From: Thermodesulfovibrio sp.
Lineage (GTDB): Bacteria > Nitrospirota > Thermodesulfovibrionia > Thermodesulfovibrionales > Thermodesulfovibrionaceae
Length of the DNA stretch: 64,000 nt
Assembly (NCBI GenBank): GCA_020725335.1
Contig: DYFF01000007.1
Location: 124,001-188,000, forward strand
Reading direction: 5' to 3'
How positions within the stretch are numbered: position 1 is the first letter of the stretch; every line of letters starts with the position of its first letter. The translations under genes were made by a program, and so were the position numbers. Below, one piece after another: positions 8,386 to 17,678 of the stretch. A model generated the notes under the pieces. The model was not told the DNA's origin. It searched no databases and was given only the letters and a program-made list of their open reading frames with translations.

Positions 8386-8414
8386 TTGACAAAATAAATT
8401 TTATTATGTTTTAA
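8386..8414 (+). promoter_or_regulatory. Sigma70-type promoter of TonB receptor unit 2
   Basis: TTGACA (8386-8391), 17-base spacer, TTTTAA (8409-8414): the same hexamers and spacing as the unit 1 promoter. Transcription would begin near 8421, at the first base of the conserved leader. Confidence 0.65.
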
Positions 8415-8420
8415 TTTTTT

Positions 8421-8530
8421 AACCCACGAAGGGCAAACCTGGTCATGAAGGCCGTGGAAGGGATGAATCCCAACCACGGCTTTTTTTATGAATGTGACTC
8501 ATGAAGAGTCTCAAACCTCTCTGAAGGGAG
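8421..8530 (+). promoter_or_regulatory. Attenuator-like leader RNA, copy 2
   Basis: Second copy of the 4665-4773 element. The terminator stem is GCCGTGG (8451-8457) with CCACGGC (8474-8480), then seven Ts (8481-8487). The competing CCACG is at 8424-8428. Inside the terminator GGGA and TCCC extend the fold around a TGAA loop. Downstream hairpins are GACTC/GAGTC (8496-8510, ATGAA loop) and CTCTC/GGGAG (8517-8530, TGAA loop). Differences from copy 1 fall mainly in the inner terminator arm, loops and linkers, while the competing arms are identical. A palindromic repeat (8537-8616) follows, and then the receptor gene. Confidence 0.65.
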
Positions 8531-8536
8531 TAGAAG

Positions 8537-8616
8537 CTGTCATCCTGAAGGACATTGTCCCGAAGGATCTTCTCCGCAAAATGAGGAGATTCCTTGCCTT
8601 CGGCTCGGAATGACAG
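8537..8616. repeat. Imperfect palindromic repeat of the GTCATTCCGA family, copy A
   Basis: Outer arms CTGTCATCCTGA (8537-8548) and TCGGAATGACAG (8605-8616) pair with two mismatches. Inner arms around AAGGATCT and AGATTCCTT pair imperfectly. The same outer motif recurs at 12857-12923 and 12933-13024. It has no coding capacity and looks like a dispersed REP or miniature palindromic element. Confidence 0.65.
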
Positions 8617-8654
8617 GATGAAATTTATGAAAACAGAGATATGGAGGGTTTGAG

Positions 8655-10853
8655 ATGGTTTGCTTGACTGTTTTTGTTATTGCTTTAATTTTATGCTGTT
8701 TTAATCCTGCTTGGGCAGAGCTAAAGGAAGAGGCAAAGCTTGAAGAGATTGTGGTGACAGCAACGAGAACAGAAACTCCTGTTGAGTCAGCACCTGGAAG
8801 TGTGAGCGTTGTTTCTAGAGAAAAAATTGAACTCAAATCTCCAAAGACAATTGATCAGACATTGAATGATGTTTCAGGCGTCTTTGTAAGAAGAAGTAAA
8901 GGCTTTATGGATACCCTATCATTTATAACTTTAAGAGGTGTACCAGAACAAAAAAGAACACTAATTCTTATGGATGGAGTAGTTTTAAATAATCCATATA
9001 CTGGGAATGTAAGAATGGGTGGGTACTATCCGGAAGACCTTGAAAGGGTCGAGGTTGTAAAAGGTCCTTTTTCCTCTCTTTATGGCGGGTATGCAATGGG
9101 TGGCGTAGTGAACTTTATTACTAAAATGCCTGAAAAAAGAGAGTTTACTCTTAAAACAGGATATGGCTCAAGTTGGGAGCGTGGCGAGGCAATGGATGAT
9201 ACAAGGAGGATTTATATATCATATGGAGATAAACTCTGGGATAAACTGAGCATGTTCCTCAGTTATGGCTGGCAGGGAACAAATGGTTATTCAACTGATT
9301 TGAATGTTCGTTCAAGCTGTCCCGCTGGTTATTCAGGCTGTGAAAAGACAAAGACAAGAGAGGGCAATACTGCTTATATTGTGGGTGACAAAGGAGACAA
9401 TCGCTGGTGGGATGATGGGATAAATATTAAAACACAGTATGAGTTTACAAAGGATACAAAAATAAATTTTTCATTTATGAGAAATCGTTATGAATATAAT
9501 TATGATGAACCACATACCCACTTAAAAGATGCTTTAGGGAATCTATATTATTTAGGCACAAGCGAATACACATTTTTTCCCGGCGCGGGTGGAAGAATTC
9601 AGAACAACTATGCCTTAGGTTTTGAGACAAAGCTTTACAGAGACATAAAAATTAAATTAAATCTATCTTACCTTGATACAGAAAAAGATTGGTATGTAAC
9701 AACTTCCTCACAGGCAACAAGATTTGGCTGTGGTTCAGATCCAACTAAATGTGGCTATGTATCAAATACACCAGCAAAAGCATATATGGCTGATTTGCAG
9801 TTTACCCTGCCAATTTTTAATAATCAGATTCTTACCTTTGGTGGCTCCTTCAGAAAGGGATACGCTAATACAGAGGAAGAATACTTAAAGGATTGGAGAG
9901 ATGAGACATCTACAACCACCTTGAAATATGAATCAAAAGGAAAGGACAGAACATATGCTATTTTCATCCAGGATGAGATAATGCTTCTTAATAATTTCAC
10001 TGCGTACATTGGTTTCAGACAGGATTGGTGGAAGACTTATGATGGATTCGCAAACGATGTTGGAAAGACTGGTTATCCAAAGGATTATCCTTCAAAAACA
10101 GCATCATCTTTTAGTCCAAAATTTGCTCTTGTCTATAAACCCTTTGAGATGACCACTTTGCGTGGTTCTATAGGAAAAGCCTTCAGACCGCCTACAGTTT
10201 ATGAGCTATATAGAACTTGGACCTCTTCTACTGGAACTACTTATGCGGGGAACCCTGCTCTTGAGCCAGAGAAGGTTATATCATGGGATATAGGGATAGA
10301 ACAAAAACTCTGGAAAGGTGCTAAGGTGTCTTTGACATACTTTGAAAACTATATTAAAGATTTAATTTATCGTAAAAGAGTTACATCCACCTATCAGGAG
10401 CTTGTGAATGTTGGAAAGGCAGAATCAAGAGGCATTGAGTTAGAGATTGAGCAGAGATTTGAAAAATGGTTGAGACTCTTTGGAAATATTACCTATACGG
10501 ATTCAGAGATAAAGGAAAATGAAGTAAAACCCGAGACTGTTGGATATAGACTCACCTATACTCCGCTCTGGAGAGCAAACATTGGTGCTGAATTTGAAAA
10601 ATCGGGTTTCTCCGCAATAATTGTTGGAAGATATGTTGGTAAATGGTATTCAACTGATGACAACTCCGACTATGTTAAAAATGTATACGGCTCCTATGAC
10701 CCCTATTTTGTTGTAGATGGTAAAATTGCCTATCAATTTACAAAATTTGCAAAACTTAGCTTTTCAGTTGACAATATATTTGACAGAAAATACTATCAAT
10801 ACTACAGAGCACCAGGTAGGTCATGGTTTACAGAGCTTACATTAAAGTTTTAG
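8655..10853 (+). CDS. TonB-dependent outer-membrane receptor, unit 2
   Basis: A 732-aa TonB-dependent receptor with a signal peptide ending near residue 21, TonB box EIVVTAT (31-37), a plug (about 40-165; LILMDGVVLNNPY, VEVVKGPFSSLYGGYAMGG) and a barrel ending in LKF. Two cysteine pairs, in SSCPAGYSGCEK and FGCGSDPTKCG, probably form disulfides in extracellular loops. FRPP and NPALEPE boxes are present, but no histidine lies between them, unlike heme receptors. GGAGGG (8643-8648) sets the ATG. The last 31 bases overlap the binding-protein gene, so uptake genes are coupled. Ligand inferred to be a corrinoid, tetrapyrrole or metal chelate because CobN/ChlI/ChlD follow. Confidence 0.95.
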   Translation: MVCLTVFVIALILCCFNPAWAELKEEAKLEEIVVTATRTETPVESAPGSVSVVSREKIELKSPKTIDQTLNDVSGVFVRRSKGFMDTLSFITLRGVPEQKRTLILMDGVVLNNPYTGNVRMGGYYPEDLERVEVVKGPFSSLYGGYAMGGVVNFITKMPEKREFTLKTGYGSSWERGEAMDDTRRIYISYGDKLWDKLSMFLSYGWQGTNGYSTDLNVRSSCPAGYSGCEKTKTREGNTAYIVGDKGDNRWWDDGINIKTQYEFTKDTKINFSFMRNRYEYNYDEPHTHLKDALGNLYYLGTSEYTFFPGAGGRIQNNYALGFETKLYRDIKIKLNLSYLDTEKDWYVTTSSQATRFGCGSDPTKCGYVSNTPAKAYMADLQFTLPIFNNQILTFGGSFRKGYANTEEEYLKDWRDETSTTTLKYESKGKDRTYAIFIQDEIMLLNNFTAYIGFRQDWWKTYDGFANDVGKTGYPKDYPSKTASSFSPKFALVYKPFEMTTLRGSIGKAFRPPTVYELYRTWTSSTGTTYAGNPALEPEKVISWDIGIEQKLWKGAKVSLTYFENYIKDLIYRKRVTSTYQELVNVGKAESRGIELEIEQRFEKWLRLFGNITYTDSEIKENEVKPETVGYRLTYTPLWRANIGAEFEKSGFSAIIVGRYVGKWYSTDDNSDYVKNVYGSYDPYFVVDGKIAYQFTKFAKLSFSVDNIFDRKYYQYYRAPGRSWFTELTLKF

Positions 10854-11818
10854 TATTATTAATAACTTTAGTAGTGGTAGGGGTAGCTTCTGCCTCTACC
10901 ATTACTGTAACTGACAAACTCGGAAGGAAAGTGTCTCTCAATGTGCCTGTTAAAAGAGCTGTTGTTGTCATTTCCTATGAGCTAATACCTGCATTAAATT
11001 TATGGAGTCAGGTTTCAGGAGTTTCCCGGTGGGCTGAGGAAAATTGTGGACTTTATAAGGCAATTGTTACTGAGAATCCTTCACTTAAAAGATCGATAGT
11101 TGGTGCAGGAAGCGATTTAAATGTTGAAGGTGTGCTTAAGCTCAATCCAGATTTGGTCATAACATGGACATACAATCCTGATACAATAAAATTTCTTGAA
11201 GAAAGAGGAATAAAAGTAATTGGAATGTATCCAGAAAGTCTTTCGGAGTTATATAAAGACATGAGAATGCATGGAAAGCTTTTTGGAAAAGAAAAAAAAG
11301 TGGAAGAAGTAATCAAAGAGATGGAAAAAATATTTAAACTCGTAAGTGAAAGAGTCAGCAAAATACCTTCTCAAAAAAGAAAAAAGGTCATTCATCTTGG
11401 TGGAGCACCAACAAGGGTCTCAGGAGCACTGGGAGTTACAAATGATATAATAAAAATCGCAGGTGCCATTAATCCTGCTGGAACAATTATGCAAAGGCAT
11501 ATTGATGTATCTGTGGAAAAAATAATTCAGTGGAATCCGGATATTATATTTATCTGGGGCTCTGCAGGATATGATGAATTATGGCTGTATAACAATTCCC
11601 AGTGGAGATTTATTAATGCAGTTAAGGAACAAAGAGTATATAAACTGCCAAGGTGGTCTACATGGTCACCAAGACTTGCTATAATTTTACTTTACATGGC
11701 AATGAAGATTTACCCTGAGACATTTACTGATATTAAATTTGAAAGCATAGCTGATGATTTCTATAAAAAAGTATTCGGAATATCCTATTATAAAGTGAGA
11801 CAGTATGAAGGGTTTTAA
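10823..11818 (+). CDS. Periplasmic ABC binding protein, BtuF/FecB type, unit 2
   Basis: 331 aa. A signal peptide (about 8-25, ending VASAS) leads into ITVTDKLGRKVSLNVPVKRAVVV, the standard opening of FecB/BtuF-type proteins, with LKLNPDLVITW and IQWNPDIIFIW as the paired strand motifs of the two lobes. It binds a metal chelate or corrinoid in the periplasm and docks on the permease encoded next. It overlaps the receptor gene by 31 bases and the permease gene by 14. It is only distantly alike to the unit 1 binding protein, so the two may bind different ligands for the same transporter. Confidence 0.92.
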   Translation: MVYRAYIKVLVLLITLVVVGVASASTITVTDKLGRKVSLNVPVKRAVVVISYELIPALNLWSQVSGVSRWAEENCGLYKAIVTENPSLKRSIVGAGSDLNVEGVLKLNPDLVITWTYNPDTIKFLEERGIKVIGMYPESLSELYKDMRMHGKLFGKEKKVEEVIKEMEKIFKLVSERVSKIPSQKRKKVIHLGGAPTRVSGALGVTNDIIKIAGAINPAGTIMQRHIDVSVEKIIQWNPDIIFIWGSAGYDELWLYNNSQWRFINAVKEQRVYKLPRWSTWSPRLAIILLYMAMKIYPETFTDIKFESIADDFYKKVFGISYYKVRQYEGF

Positions 11819-12806
11819 AAAACTCTTAATTTTTCTATCTCCTTTCATTGTTGCGTGGCTATCTCTTTTTCTCGGCGCATACGGAGTAACACCCTTGTTG
11901 GTTATAAAAATACTTTTAAACGAGACATTTCACATTTTTGATATAGGGGATATTCCAGAAAAAGCAATCGTTATTGACATAAGGCTTCCAAGAGTAATCC
12001 TTGCAGGGCTTGTTGGTGCTGCTCTTTCCTGTTCAGGAGTCACTTTACAAGGAATTTTCCGAAATCCCCTTGTTGACCCCTTTATACTTGGTATTTCAGC
12101 TGGTGCAGCCTTTGGATGTGCTATAACAATTGGATTTTTGAGCTTTCTTCCACTTCAACTTACGGCTTTCATTTTTGCCATAGCAGCAGTTATGGTTGCT
12201 TATGGAGTTGCAAGGACTCAGGGAGAGGTTTCAAGACTTCCCCTTATTCTTTCAGGAGTGATCGTTTCAGCCTTTTTTACTGCTATGGTTTCAATAGTAA
12301 AATTTCTTGTTGATCCCCACAAACTTCAAAGTATTGTTTACTGGCTCATGGGAAGTTTTAGTCTTGCAGACTGGAGGTCAGTAAGAGTAGCATTATTAGG
12401 AGTATTAGGTGGAATACTTCCAATTTTTCTTATGCGATGGAGACTTAATGTTATGAGCATGGGAGAGGAGGAAGCGAAGGCTTTAGGTGTAAATATAAAA
12501 AGAGAGAGATTACTTTTTATAGGATTTTCAACCCTTGCTGTGGCAGTGGCTACTTCTCTTTGTGGGATAATTGGTTGGGTGGGACTTATGGTACCACATC
12601 TTGTAAGGATGCTTACAGGACCGGACCATAAAACGCTTGTTCCTCTGAGCATAGCTGCTGGTGCAGCCTTTATGATTGCTGCAGACACTGTTTCAAGAAC
12701 ACTTACAAGTTTTGACATTCCTGTTGGAATAATCACTGCACTTACAGGAGCGCCATTTTTCATATATCTTATGAAACGCGGCGGGAAAGAGGCATGGGGG
12801 AAATAA
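11805..12806 (+). CDS. FecCD/BtuC-type ABC permease
   Basis: A 333-aa inner-membrane permease with about ten transmembrane segments. Family motifs are RLPRVILAGLVGAALSCSG and NPLVDPFILGISAGA in the first half and GWVGLMVPHLVRMLTGPDH near the cytoplasmic coupling helices that meet the ATPase. Only one permease gene is present, so it should work as a homodimer, as BtuC does. The ATG overlaps the binding-protein gene by 14 bases. The ATPase gene is separated by about 240 bases holding two palindromic repeats. Confidence 0.95.
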   Translation: MKGFKKLLIFLSPFIVAWLSLFLGAYGVTPLLVIKILLNETFHIFDIGDIPEKAIVIDIRLPRVILAGLVGAALSCSGVTLQGIFRNPLVDPFILGISAGAAFGCAITIGFLSFLPLQLTAFIFAIAAVMVAYGVARTQGEVSRLPLILSGVIVSAFFTAMVSIVKFLVDPHKLQSIVYWLMGSFSLADWRSVRVALLGVLGGILPIFLMRWRLNVMSMGEEEAKALGVNIKRERLLFIGFSTLAVAVATSLCGIIGWVGLMVPHLVRMLTGPDHKTLVPLSIAAGAAFMIAADTVSRTLTSFDIPVGIITALTGAPFFIYLMKRGGKEAWGK

Positions 12807-12856
12807 TAGATATTTTCAAAGAAAAGGTTTTTTCATGTTATTCCGAAAATTTTATT

Positions 12857-12923
12857 TGTCATTCCGAAAGAAGTGAGGAATCTAATCATGAGGAGACCCT
12901 TTGGCTTTGCCTCAGGGTGACAG
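12857..12923. repeat. Imperfect palindromic repeat of the GTCATTCCGA family, copy B1
   Basis: Left arm TGTCATTCCGA (12857-12867) and right arm TCAGGGTGACA, ending at 12922, pair imperfectly; a GAGGAATCT core lies inside. It is the first of two tandem copies between permease and ATPase genes. Confidence 0.6.
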
Positions 12924-12932
12924 TGAAGGATG

Positions 12933-13024
12933 CTGTCATTCCGAGGAACATAAGCGACGAGGAATCTACTCCTCTGTTAATCAACTCAGAGATTCCTCCG
13001 GAGCTTGACTTCATCGGCATGACA
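12933..13024. repeat. Imperfect palindromic repeat of the GTCATTCCGA family, copy B2
   Basis: Outer arms CTGTCATTCCG (from 12933) and CGGCATGACA (13015-13024) pair with one mismatch over about 10 bases. Inner arms GAGGAATCT (12959-12967) and AGATTCCTC (12990-12998) pair perfectly over 9. With B1 it fills almost the whole gap before the ATPase gene and ends about 20 bases before its ATG. Confidence 0.65.
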
Positions 13025-13043
13025 ATTGGTAACAGAGCAAACA

Positions 13044-13814
13044 ATGCTTAGCATAAAAAACATATATTTCAGACACAGGGAAAAAGGAGAAGATAATCTT
13101 AAAAGCATAAGTTTTAATGCAGAGAGGGGAGCTCTCACCACAATACTTGGTCCCAATGGTTCAGGTAAAACAACGCTTTTTAAATGCATTTCTGGCCTAT
13201 GGAAGTATTACCGAGGTGAGATTTTTTTTGATGGAAAGCCCATTGATAAACTGTCATTCAGAAAGAGGGCAAGAATATTTTCTGTAGTCCCGCAGGAGCA
13301 TGAACCACCTTTTCCATACTCTGTCTTTGATGTTGTATTAATGGGAAGGGCAAGCTATGTAAGTGTTTTTTCCTCACCAGGGAAAAGGGATTATGAAATG
13401 ACTGAAAATGCTTTAAAAACAGTAGGAATTGAACAACTAAAAGATAAACCTTATACAAAAATTAGTGGTGGAGAGCGTCAACTCACTTTGATTGCGAGAG
13501 CACTTGCACAGGATACCCCTGTAATACTCCTTGATGAACCTACGAGTCATCTTGATTTTAGAAATCAGATAAATGTGCTTAAAAAAATCAGAGAGATTGC
13601 GAGAGATAAAGCTTTAGTGGTAATTATGACCCTTCATGATCCAAATCTTGCCGGGCTTTTTTCTGATAAGGTGGTGGTTATTAATTCTGGAACAAAGATA
13701 GCAGAGGGTAAGCCAGATGAGATTATTACAGATAAGCTGATAAAAAATGTTTATGACGTAGAAGTAAGAAAAAGCAATATTAATGGACAGAGTATAATTT
13801 GTCCAGTGCTATAG
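13044..13814 (+). CDS. ABC transporter ATPase, FecE/BtuD type
   Basis: About 256 aa. It shows Walker A GPNGSGKTT, a Q-loop (VVPQEHE), signature ISGGERQLTLIARALA, Walker B VILLDEPTSHLD and switch His in TLHDPN. Together with the preceding permease it forms the single complete importer of the cluster. I chose ATG 13044, which gives the usual MLSIKNIYF start, over a TTG 18 bases upstream that runs into the palindromic repeat. CobN part A follows after 10 bases, with AGGAGG between. Confidence 0.95.
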   Translation: MLSIKNIYFRHREKGEDNLKSISFNAERGALTTILGPNGSGKTTLFKCISGLWKYYRGEIFFDGKPIDKLSFRKRARIFSVVPQEHEPPFPYSVFDVVLMGRASYVSVFSSPGKRDYEMTENALKTVGIEQLKDKPYTKISGGERQLTLIARALAQDTPVILLDEPTSHLDFRNQINVLKKIREIARDKALVVIMTLHDPNLAGLFSDKVVVINSGTKIAEGKPDEIITDKLIKNVYDVEVRKSNINGQSIICPVL

Positions 13815-13824
13815 GAGGTATCGT

Positions 13825-16212
13825 ATGCTCAAGATTTTAGCCATTGTATGGCAGAGTTATTACAATATTATTCTTCGGACATCAAAAAATATAAAAGACT
13901 TATCTCTGAAAGTATACTCAGCAAGAGTTCTTGATTCTGAACCTCAAAGGCTTGAAGAAGTTTTCAAAGAAATAGAGGAGGCTCAGATTATCTTTCTTTA
14001 TCGCTCAAATGAAACTGTTTGGGAGGAGATTGAGAAAAGAATAAAAAGCGAACAAACAAAGGCAAAAGTTGTCTGTCTCGGACATGATCCATCATACTGG
14101 ATGCTTTCAAATGTAGAGCCTGAACTTCTGAGTAAGGCATACAGCTATCTTGTTATAAATGGTGAAAAAAACGTTACCAACATGTTCAGATTTATTGTAA
14201 ATAAGCTGTTAGATAATGATATTTCCTACGAAGAGCCTGAGCAAATTCCCTGGGAGGGGCTTTATCATCCTGAAGCGGATAGAATTATTACCGATATTGA
14301 TGATTATTTTAATTGGTATAAAATGAAAGATGCTCCAACACTGGGCATTCTCTTTTCCAGACATCACTGGATAAATGGAAATACAGAGGTTGAAGATTTA
14401 TTGATTAAAAAGCTTGAGGAAAGGGGATTCAATGTAATTTCAGCATTTGCTTATTCTGTAAAAGACCGTGCTCTTGGCACAAAGGGAAGCGGAGAAGTTG
14501 TGCTTGAGTGGTTTATTGACGGAGAGGGAAAGCCAAGAATAGAAGGATTTATTAAGCTAAGTTCGTTTTTTCTCGGAACAAGCAGAGAGAAAAGAATGGA
14601 TAATACTGATGTAGCCTCTGATGGAGTTGAGATTCTTAAGAGGCTTAATGTGCCTGTTTTTTGTCCTGTAAGTTCCTACTATAAAACCGTTGATGAGTGG
14701 GAAAAAGAGGAACTTAATCTTGATATAGGCTGGAGCATTGCTTTGCCAGAGTTTGAGGGAGTTATTGAGCCAGTAATAATTTCAGCACAGGTTGAAGGAG
14801 AAGAGTCTGAAAGAAGAAAGATGCCTATTAGGGAAAGAGTAAACAAATTTGTTGATAGAATCTGCAGATGGATTGAACTTAAAAGGACTCCGGTTAATGA
14901 AAGAAGGATTGCTTTTGTCCTCCATAACAATCCCTGTGCTTCTGTTGAGGCAACAGTTGGCTCCGCAGCTCATCTTGACAGCCTTGAAAGCGTTGTTGAA
15001 ATTATGAAGAGAATGAAAGAGGCCGGATATACAGTAAATCCTCCGGAAAGCGGAAAGGCACTGATTGATGAGATAATGAGCAAAAAGGCAATATCAGAGT
15101 TCAGATGGACCACAGTGGAAGAAATAGTTGAAAAAGGCGGTGCCATTGCTTTTGTAGATAAAGAAAAATACAAGGAGTGGTTTAACGAGATTCCTGAAAA
15201 AACCCGTTTGCGTATGATTGATTCATGGGGTGAACCACCCGGGGAGCATAAAAACGGAATACCTCCTGCAATGGTTTATAATGGCCAGATTGTAATAACT
15301 GGGTTAAGATTCGGAAATGTGCTCATAATGGTTCAGCCAAAGCGTGGCTGTGCAGGAGCAAAATGCGATGGTCAGGTTTGTAGAATTCTCCATGACCCTG
15401 ACACTCCTCCGCCACATCAGTATATTGCAACATACAAGTGGCTCAGTCATGAGTTTAAAGCCCATGCAGTTGTGCATGTGGGAACTCATGGAAACTTAGA
15501 ATTCTTGCCGGGGAAAGGTGTTGGTTTAAGTTCAGCCTGCTTCCCCGATATATCTATTGATACTTTGCCTCATCTTTATATCTACAATGCTGACAATCCT
15601 CCAGAAGGCACTATTGCAAAGAGGCGTAGCTATGCAGTACTTGTTAATCACTTGCAGACAGTGCTTACCGAAGGTGGGCTTTATGATGAGCTAATGGAAC
15701 TTGACAGACTTCTTGGTGAATATGAGGAGACAAAAAGAAAAGAACCTGCAAGACTTCATACGCTTGAGCATATGATAATCCATGCAATAGCCAAAGCAAA
15801 GCTTGACAAGGAGATAAAAATCCTCTGGCATGGTAGAAAAGTGTGTCTTTCTGAGCTAAGTCATGAGGAATTACATCAGATTCCCTTTGAAAAAATCATT
15901 GAAGAAGCACATGCAAAGCTTTCTCTTATAAGAAATACTCAGATTCAGGATGGAATGCACGTATTTGGAAAACTGCCTGAAGGTGACAGAAGAGTAGATT
16001 TTATATACTCAATAATGCGATATGATGCTGGACAGGAGATTTCCCTTAGAAAGGAGATAGCAAAACTGCTTGGATATGATTGGGAAGAAATTTTAAGTAA
16101 TTCTCAAAAAATTGATCCTCTCACCGGTAAAGCCTTTGGAGCCATTTCTGAAGAGATAGATAAAATCGGTAAAGAGCTTGTAAAGAAAGTTTTAATGGAG
16201 GTCTCAGTATGA
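13825..16212 (+). CDS. CobN-type chelatase, N-terminal and central part (split gene, part A)
   Basis: 795 aa matching the first two thirds of CobN/BchH large chelatase subunits, which hold the tetrapyrrole while ATPase partners drive metal insertion. The core block VQPKRG...HDPDTPPPHQY (about 503-533) leads into VVHVGTHGNLEFLPGK (549-564), the active-site motif with His551, His555 and Glu559. A C-x4-C-x4-C cluster (Cys509, Cys514, Cys519) is inserted just before it. Part B overlaps by ATGA and supplies the rest; together they total 1284 aa, about one full CobN. Metal and ring are unknown: cobalt insertion into hydrogenobyrinate is the family archetype, while related HmuS proteins act in heme uptake loci. 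AGGAGG before the ATG. Confidence 0.9.
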   Translation: MLKILAIVWQSYYNIILRTSKNIKDLSLKVYSARVLDSEPQRLEEVFKEIEEAQIIFLYRSNETVWEEIEKRIKSEQTKAKVVCLGHDPSYWMLSNVEPELLSKAYSYLVINGEKNVTNMFRFIVNKLLDNDISYEEPEQIPWEGLYHPEADRIITDIDDYFNWYKMKDAPTLGILFSRHHWINGNTEVEDLLIKKLEERGFNVISAFAYSVKDRALGTKGSGEVVLEWFIDGEGKPRIEGFIKLSSFFLGTSREKRMDNTDVASDGVEILKRLNVPVFCPVSSYYKTVDEWEKEELNLDIGWSIALPEFEGVIEPVIISAQVEGEESERRKMPIRERVNKFVDRICRWIELKRTPVNERRIAFVLHNNPCASVEATVGSAAHLDSLESVVEIMKRMKEAGYTVNPPESGKALIDEIMSKKAISEFRWTTVEEIVEKGGAIAFVDKEKYKEWFNEIPEKTRLRMIDSWGEPPGEHKNGIPPAMVYNGQIVITGLRFGNVLIMVQPKRGCAGAKCDGQVCRILHDPDTPPPHQYIATYKWLSHEFKAHAVVHVGTHGNLEFLPGKGVGLSSACFPDISIDTLPHLYIYNADNPPEGTIAKRRSYAVLVNHLQTVLTEGGLYDELMELDRLLGEYEETKRKEPARLHTLEHMIIHAIAKAKLDKEIKILWHGRKVCLSELSHEELHQIPFEKIIEEAHAKLSLIRNTQIQDGMHVFGKLPEGDRRVDFIYSIMRYDAGQEISLRKEIAKLLGYDWEEILSNSQKIDPLTGKAFGAISEEIDKIGKELVKKVLMEVSV

Positions 16213-17678
16213 AAATTCTTGACAGAATAAACTGGCAGGACCCAAAATGGAAATCAATAAAAGAAAAAATTCTTGAACTTAACAGAAAGATTGAGCAATC
16301 AAAGGAGATTGAATCGCTTCTTAGCGGTTTTGATGGTAGTTACATTCCCCCAGGTCCATCAGGACTTATAACAAGAGGAAGAGATGATGTTTTGCCTACA
16401 GGAAGGAATTTTTACAGTCTTGATCCCCATAGAGTTCCTACACGAATTGCCTTTGAGATAGGGAAAAGGCTTGCTCAGAAACTAATTGAAAAGCATCTTG
16501 CTGAAGAGGGTAGATACCCTGAAAATGTGGCAGTATACTGGCAGTCTACAGACATAATGTGGGCAGATGGAGAAGGAATGGGTCAAATTATGTATCTTCT
16601 TGGTGTAAAACCCAAATGGCTTTCAAATGGAAGGTTGAAGGGCTTTGAGATAATTCCACTTAGTGAACTTGGAAGACCTCGTATTGATGTAACAATAAGG
16701 GTTTCTGGTATTACAAGAGATAATTTTCCTATGTGTATTGAGCTTATTGATGAAGCAGTGCAGCAAGTAGCTGCTCTTGATGAGCCAGAGGAGATGAACT
16801 TTGTGCGAAAACATATCTTAGAGCAAATGGCTCAGAACGGTGTGGATATGCGGTCTGCCACATTGAGAATATTTTGCTCTATGCCTGGAACATATCAGGC
16901 TGGAACTCAGCTTGCAGTCTATGCTTCTGCCTGGAAGGAAGAAAAAGACCTTGCAGAGGTTTTTCTTTATTGGAACGGTTATGCTTACGGAAAAGGCATA
17001 TGGGGCGAAAGCAAACACAGGGAGTTCGCAAGCATTCTTAAAAGTGTTGACATCACCTATAACAAAGTTGTCTCCGATGAATACGACCTTTTTGGATGCT
17101 GCTGCTCCTTTGGCACATACGGAGGAATGACTGCTGCTGCAAGGCATTTAAGCGGTAAGGAAGTTAAAACCTACTATGGAGACACCCGCAATCCCGACAA
17201 TGTTGAAGTAAGGGACCTTGCTGACGAAATAAGAAGGGTGGTCAGAACAAAGCTTCTCAATCCAAAATGGATTGAGGGAATGAAAAGACATGGATACAAA
17301 GGGGCTGGAGATATCTCAAAAAGAATTGGTAGAGTCTACGGATGGGAGGCAACAACAAAAGAGGTTGATGACTGGATTTTTGATGACATAGCAAGAACAT
17401 TCATGATGAATGAGGAAAACAGAAAATTCTTTGAAGAGCATAATCCATGGGCAATGGAGGAAATTGCCCGTAGACTTATTGAGGCAATGGAAAGAGGACT
17501 GTGGAATCCAGCAGAGGATGTAAAAGAGGCATTGAAAGCAATTTATCTTGAGATTGAAGGCTGGATTGAGGAGAAAATGGGAGAGACAAGGGGAAGTTTT
17601 CAAGGAGGCTCAATTGATATAGTAACAGCAGAGGAAGTTCAGTACTGGAGAGACAAGATGAAGGAGGTAATTAAATGA
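16209..17678 (+). CDS. CobN-type chelatase, C-terminal part (split gene, part B)
   Basis: 489 aa equal to the C-terminal third of CobN. It contains [19 protein letters not shown] (39-57), [13 protein letters not shown] (61-73), [15 protein letters not shown] and the [13 protein letters not shown] / TYYGDTRNP block, with [13 protein letters not shown] further on. Three adjacent cysteines (297-299) precede YGGM. The start ATG overlaps the stop of part A (ATGA), so the two parts should be made in equal amounts and assemble. Nothing suggests decay: both halves are intact and meet at a plausible domain border, so this is a clean split and not a frameshifted pseudogene. chlI begins 4 bases before its stop codon ends. 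Confidence 0.9.
   Translation: MKILDRINWQDPKWKSIKEKILELNRKIEQSKEIESLLSGFDGSYIPPGPSGLITRGRDDVLPTGRNFYSLDPHRVPTRIAFEIGKRLAQKLIEKHLAEEGRYPENVAVYWQSTDIMWADGEGMGQIMYLLGVKPKWLSNGRLKGFEIIPLSELGRPRIDVTIRVSGITRDNFPMCIELIDEAVQQVAALDEPEEMNFVRKHILEQMAQNGVDMRSATLRIFCSMPGTYQAGTQLAVYASAWKEEKDLAEVFLYWNGYAYGKGIWGESKHREFASILKSVDITYNKVVSDEYDLFGCCCSFGTYGGMTAAARHLSGKEVKTYYGDTRNPDNVEVRDLADEIRRVVRTKLLNPKWIEGMKRHGYKGAGDISKRIGRVYGWEATTKEVDDWIFDDIARTFMMNEENRKFFEEHNPWAMEEIARRLIEAMERGLWNPAEDVKEALKAIYLEIEGWIEEKMGETRGSFQGGSIDIVTAEEVQYWRDKMKEVIK

Noticed and set aside
8421-8530. Leader as a cobalamin riboswitch, expected before BtuB/CobN genes
   Set aside because: No B12-box-like segment and no long multi-helix core can be seen in about 110 bases; only the gene context suggests it.
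4872-10853. TonB receptors as heme receptors of the HmuR/HemR type
   Set aside because: FRAP/NPNL-like boxes occur, but the histidine between them, needed for heme binding in that group, is absent from both. Similar boxes also occur in other TonB receptors.
16200-16215. CobN split as a frameshift pseudogene
   Set aside because: Part B starts with ATG in an ATGA overlap, both parts are intact over their full length and meet at a plausible domain border, so it is an ordered split.
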